8,706 nucleotides of DNA, from positions 1 to 8,706 of the forward strand of contig CALIIP010000064.1 of the NCBI GenBank assembly GCA_938018045.1, read 5' to 3'. Position 1 is the first letter of the stretch. Each line of letters begins with the position of its first letter. The notes below the pieces were generated by a model, which saw only the letters and a program-made list of their open reading frames with translations, was not told where the DNA came from and did not search any database. The translations under genes and the position numbers were made by a program. The stretch is from an uncultured Flavobacteriaceae bacterium (GTDB lineage: Bacteria; Bacteroidota; Bacteroidia; Flavobacteriales; Flavobacteriaceae). Positions 7,975-8,706 of the stretch are shown here, piece by piece.

Positions 7975-8226
7975 ATGACACTACTTTCTTTTATTATCCC
8001 CACAGAAAAAGACATATTGAAAGATATAAATGAGAATTCTCGTTCCATCAAATTTATTGGTTTGGGAGACTTTTCTCAAAAAATTGATCAAATAAAATTT
8101 TCTAGAAATTTTAGATATAGATTTGACAAAGATCAGACTCTAAAACAAGCAGTATATTATAAAGAAGGCTTGGTTTGGAAATTTAAGGGAATAGTTACTT
8201 TAGAAGAAAAAAGCATCAGCAAATAA
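7975..8226 (+). CDS. Hypothetical small basic protein, 83 residues
   Basis: I do not recognise this protein. It begins MTLLSFIIPTEKDILKDI, has no signal peptide, no full membrane segment and no cysteine, and is basic (about 16 Lys/Arg against 11 Asp/Glu). The second half is rich in aromatic and charged residues (FSRNFRYRF, AVYYKEGLVWKFKG) and looks like a small beta-rich or alpha/beta cytoplasmic domain. Support for a real gene comes from its own flavobacterial promoter 33 bases upstream, the A-rich start context TAATAAAAATG typical of Bacteroidota, a frame that fills the space after the kinase gene, and balanced composition. The upstream LytTR-type repeat suggests control by the neighbouring two-component system. 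It could be an effector of that pathway, a small regulator, or a lineage-specific orphan; sequence alone cannot decide. Confidence 0.65.
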   Translation: MTLLSFIIPTEKDILKDINENSRSIKFIGLGDFSQKIDQIKFSRNFRYRFDKDQTLKQAVYYKEGLVWKFKGIVTLEEKSISK

Positions 8227-8234
8227 AGGTTACT

Positions 8235-8264
8235 ACCATTTATTTTAAAAACTCGACCATTTAT
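8235..8264 (+). promoter_or_regulatory. Putative LytTR operator 2 (perfect 9-bp direct repeat, 12-bp spacer)
   Basis: ACCATTTAT occurs at 8235-8243 and again at 8256-8264, identical in all nine bases and separated by exactly 12. Each fits the LytTR half-site pattern at eight of nine positions (A instead of G at the fourth). A weaker third unit in the same 21-base register, TCCAATTCT (8277-8285), matches 6 of 9. The pair lies 53 bases upstream of the TATATTTG element, the same distance as in operator 1, and points the same way. Confidence 0.65.
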
Positions 8265-8296
8265 AGTTTTTCTACTTCCAATTCTAAATTTTATTA

Positions 8297-8325
8297 TTTT
8301 GGCACACTTAAAGAGTATATATTTG
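8297..8325 (+). promoter_or_regulatory. Candidate promoter of a short transcript
   Basis: TATATTTG (8318-8325) fits TAnnTTTG exactly. A -33-like TTTTGG (8297-8302) gives 16 bases between its TTG and the TA, one below the usual range. Transcription would start near 8330. The only thing downstream on this strand before the terminator is about 65 bases with no sizeable reading frame. TTTTGGCAC at 8297-8305 also resembles a sigma-54 -24 box, but no GC is found at the -12 position. Confidence 0.5.
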
Positions 8326-8329
8326 TCTT

Positions 8330-8396
8330 GTAAATGAGTCTTTGGGGTTGATTTATTTATAACTCGATAAAAATTATATTTTTTTCGAGTTTTTTT
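8330..8396 (+). ncRNA. Candidate small RNA, about 65 nt, or tiny leader-like unit
   Basis: The 5' end is inferred from the TATATTTG element and the 3' end from the terminator hairpin, so both are approximate. Nothing else is encoded on this strand before the terminator. It contains one 5-codon frame, MSLWG (8334-8351), which would lie only about 4 bases from the predicted 5' end, so translation is doubtful. The 5' part (8330-8360) appears unpaired and includes a G-run (TTTGGGGTTG, 8341-8350) that could be a pairing seed. I do not recognise an Rfam family. An alternative is that this is simply the 3' untranslated end of the 83-residue gene's mRNA, whose stop is about 135 bases before the hairpin. 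Confidence 0.4.
8361..8396 (+). terminator. Intrinsic terminator for + strand transcription
   Basis: AACTCGA (8361-8367) pairs with TCGAGTT (8385-8391). After one T-T mismatch, AAAAA (8369-8373) pairs with TTTTT (8379-8383), leaving a 5-base loop. Seven Ts (8390-8396) follow. On the opposite strand the hairpin is followed by ATAAATAAATC, with no strong U-tract, so it mainly serves the + strand. Its end overlaps the stop codon of the convergent CYTH gene by two bases. Confidence 0.8.
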
Positions 8397-8706
8397 ATGC
8401 CCAATTTTTAAAAGGTGTTTTACTTAATTTAGAATTGTAATATTCTATTTCGCCAGTAACCTCTTTGCCCAACCAATTTGGTTTGTTAAAATCCTCATCC
8501 TCATGAGTTAATTCTACTTCTGCAATTATCAAACCTTTATTTTTTCCTTTAAAAACATCAACTTCAAAAGTATGTTTTCCTGATTTAATAAGATAACGAG
8601 TTTTTTTAATGACTCCTTTTTCACATAGTTTAAGCAGTTCTTCAGCTTCTTTTACTGCTATTTCTTTTTCCCATTCAAAACGAGACAACCCGTTTTTAGA
8701 AGATTT
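8395..8706 (-). CDS. CYTH-domain protein, C-terminal part (5' end outside window)
   Basis: The last 103 residues of a gene whose start lies beyond the right edge; the TTG at 8686-8688 is internal, since KSSKNG before it continues the family pattern. Motifs of the CYTH (adenylate cyclase / thiamine triphosphatase) fold are visible: SRFEWEKEI near the visible N-terminus, KKTRYLI, FEVDVFKGKNKGLIIAEVEL with its acidic metal-binding residues, then WLGKEVTG and a YYNSKLSKTPF tail. The N-terminal ExExK signature would be outside the window. Family members hydrolyse triphosphates (inorganic triphosphate, thiamine triphosphate) in a tunnel with divalent metal; bacterial ones of about 155 residues like this are mostly tripolyphosphatases, so that is the likeliest activity. 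It is convergent with the small-RNA unit and shows no link to the signalling operon. Confidence 0.9.
   Translation of the reverse strand, partial: KSSKNGLSRFEWEKEIAVKEAEELLKLCEKGVIKKTRYLIKSGKHTFEVDVFKGKNKGLIIAEVELTHEDEDFNKPNWLGKEVTGEIEYYNSKLSKTPFKNWA

Noticed and set aside
8297..8313. Sigma-54 promoter (TTGGCAC at -24)
   Set aside because: The -12 box should read TTGC but reads AAGA; the TAnnTTTG element explains the site better.
8334..8351. Leader peptide MSLWG of an attenuator
   Set aside because: Almost no 5' untranslated region would precede it, only one Trp codon, and no biosynthetic gene follows the terminator on this strand.
8247..8394. AAAAACTCGA (8247-8256) is a perfect 10-bp reverse complement of TCGAGTTTTT (8385-8394), suggesting an alternative long-range hairpin
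   Set aside because: The local terminator hairpin is far closer and forms first; a 10-bp AT-rich match over 130 bases is likely incidental, though it could matter in the longer mRNA of the 83-residue gene.

Overview
The window is AT-rich and looks like a chromosomal piece of a member of the Bacteroidota, most likely the family Flavobacteriaceae. The evidence is the flavobacterial-type promoter element TAnnTTTG, the near absence of Shine-Dalgarno sequences, a palindromic intergenic repeat of the TGTCATTCTGAG type common in this phylum, and the protein families present. I cannot name the genus from sequence alone.

Left part (1-5676, + strand) is a cell-envelope cluster. It holds the C-terminal 886 residues of a thioester-containing bacterial alpha-2-macroglobulin, a small pyridoxamine-phosphate-oxidase-fold protein 7 bases further on, and after a 114-base gap with a REP-like palindrome a complete penicillin-binding protein 1C. 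In E. coli the thioester macroglobulin gene yfhM also lies next to pbpC. The presumed logic is that the macroglobulin traps proteases that breach the outer membrane while PBP1C repairs the murein.

Middle part (5765-7849, + strand) is a two-gene signalling operon: a LytTR-type response regulator, then 3 bases later a LytS/AlgZ-type sensor kinase with about seven membrane segments.

Right part (7850-8397) is the most interesting stretch. Just downstream of the kinase are two pairs of 9-bp direct repeats. Each pair has a 12-bp spacer (21-bp period), the geometry expected for a LytTR-domain dimer, and the half-sites fit the published LytTR consensus to varying degrees. Each pair is followed after exactly 53 bp by a TAnnTTTG promoter element. 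The first leads to an unrecognised 83-residue basic protein. The second leads to a very short unit (about 65 nt) that ends in a strong intrinsic terminator and contains at most a 5-codon reading frame, so it is a small-RNA candidate. The simplest reading is a compact local regulon: the adjacent LytTR system controls a small protein and a small RNA. This is inference from sequence geometry, not proof.

Far right (8395-8706, - strand) is the C-terminal part of a CYTH-domain protein, convergent with the small-RNA unit, whose terminator touches its stop codon. No stretch without a gene exceeds 300 bases.
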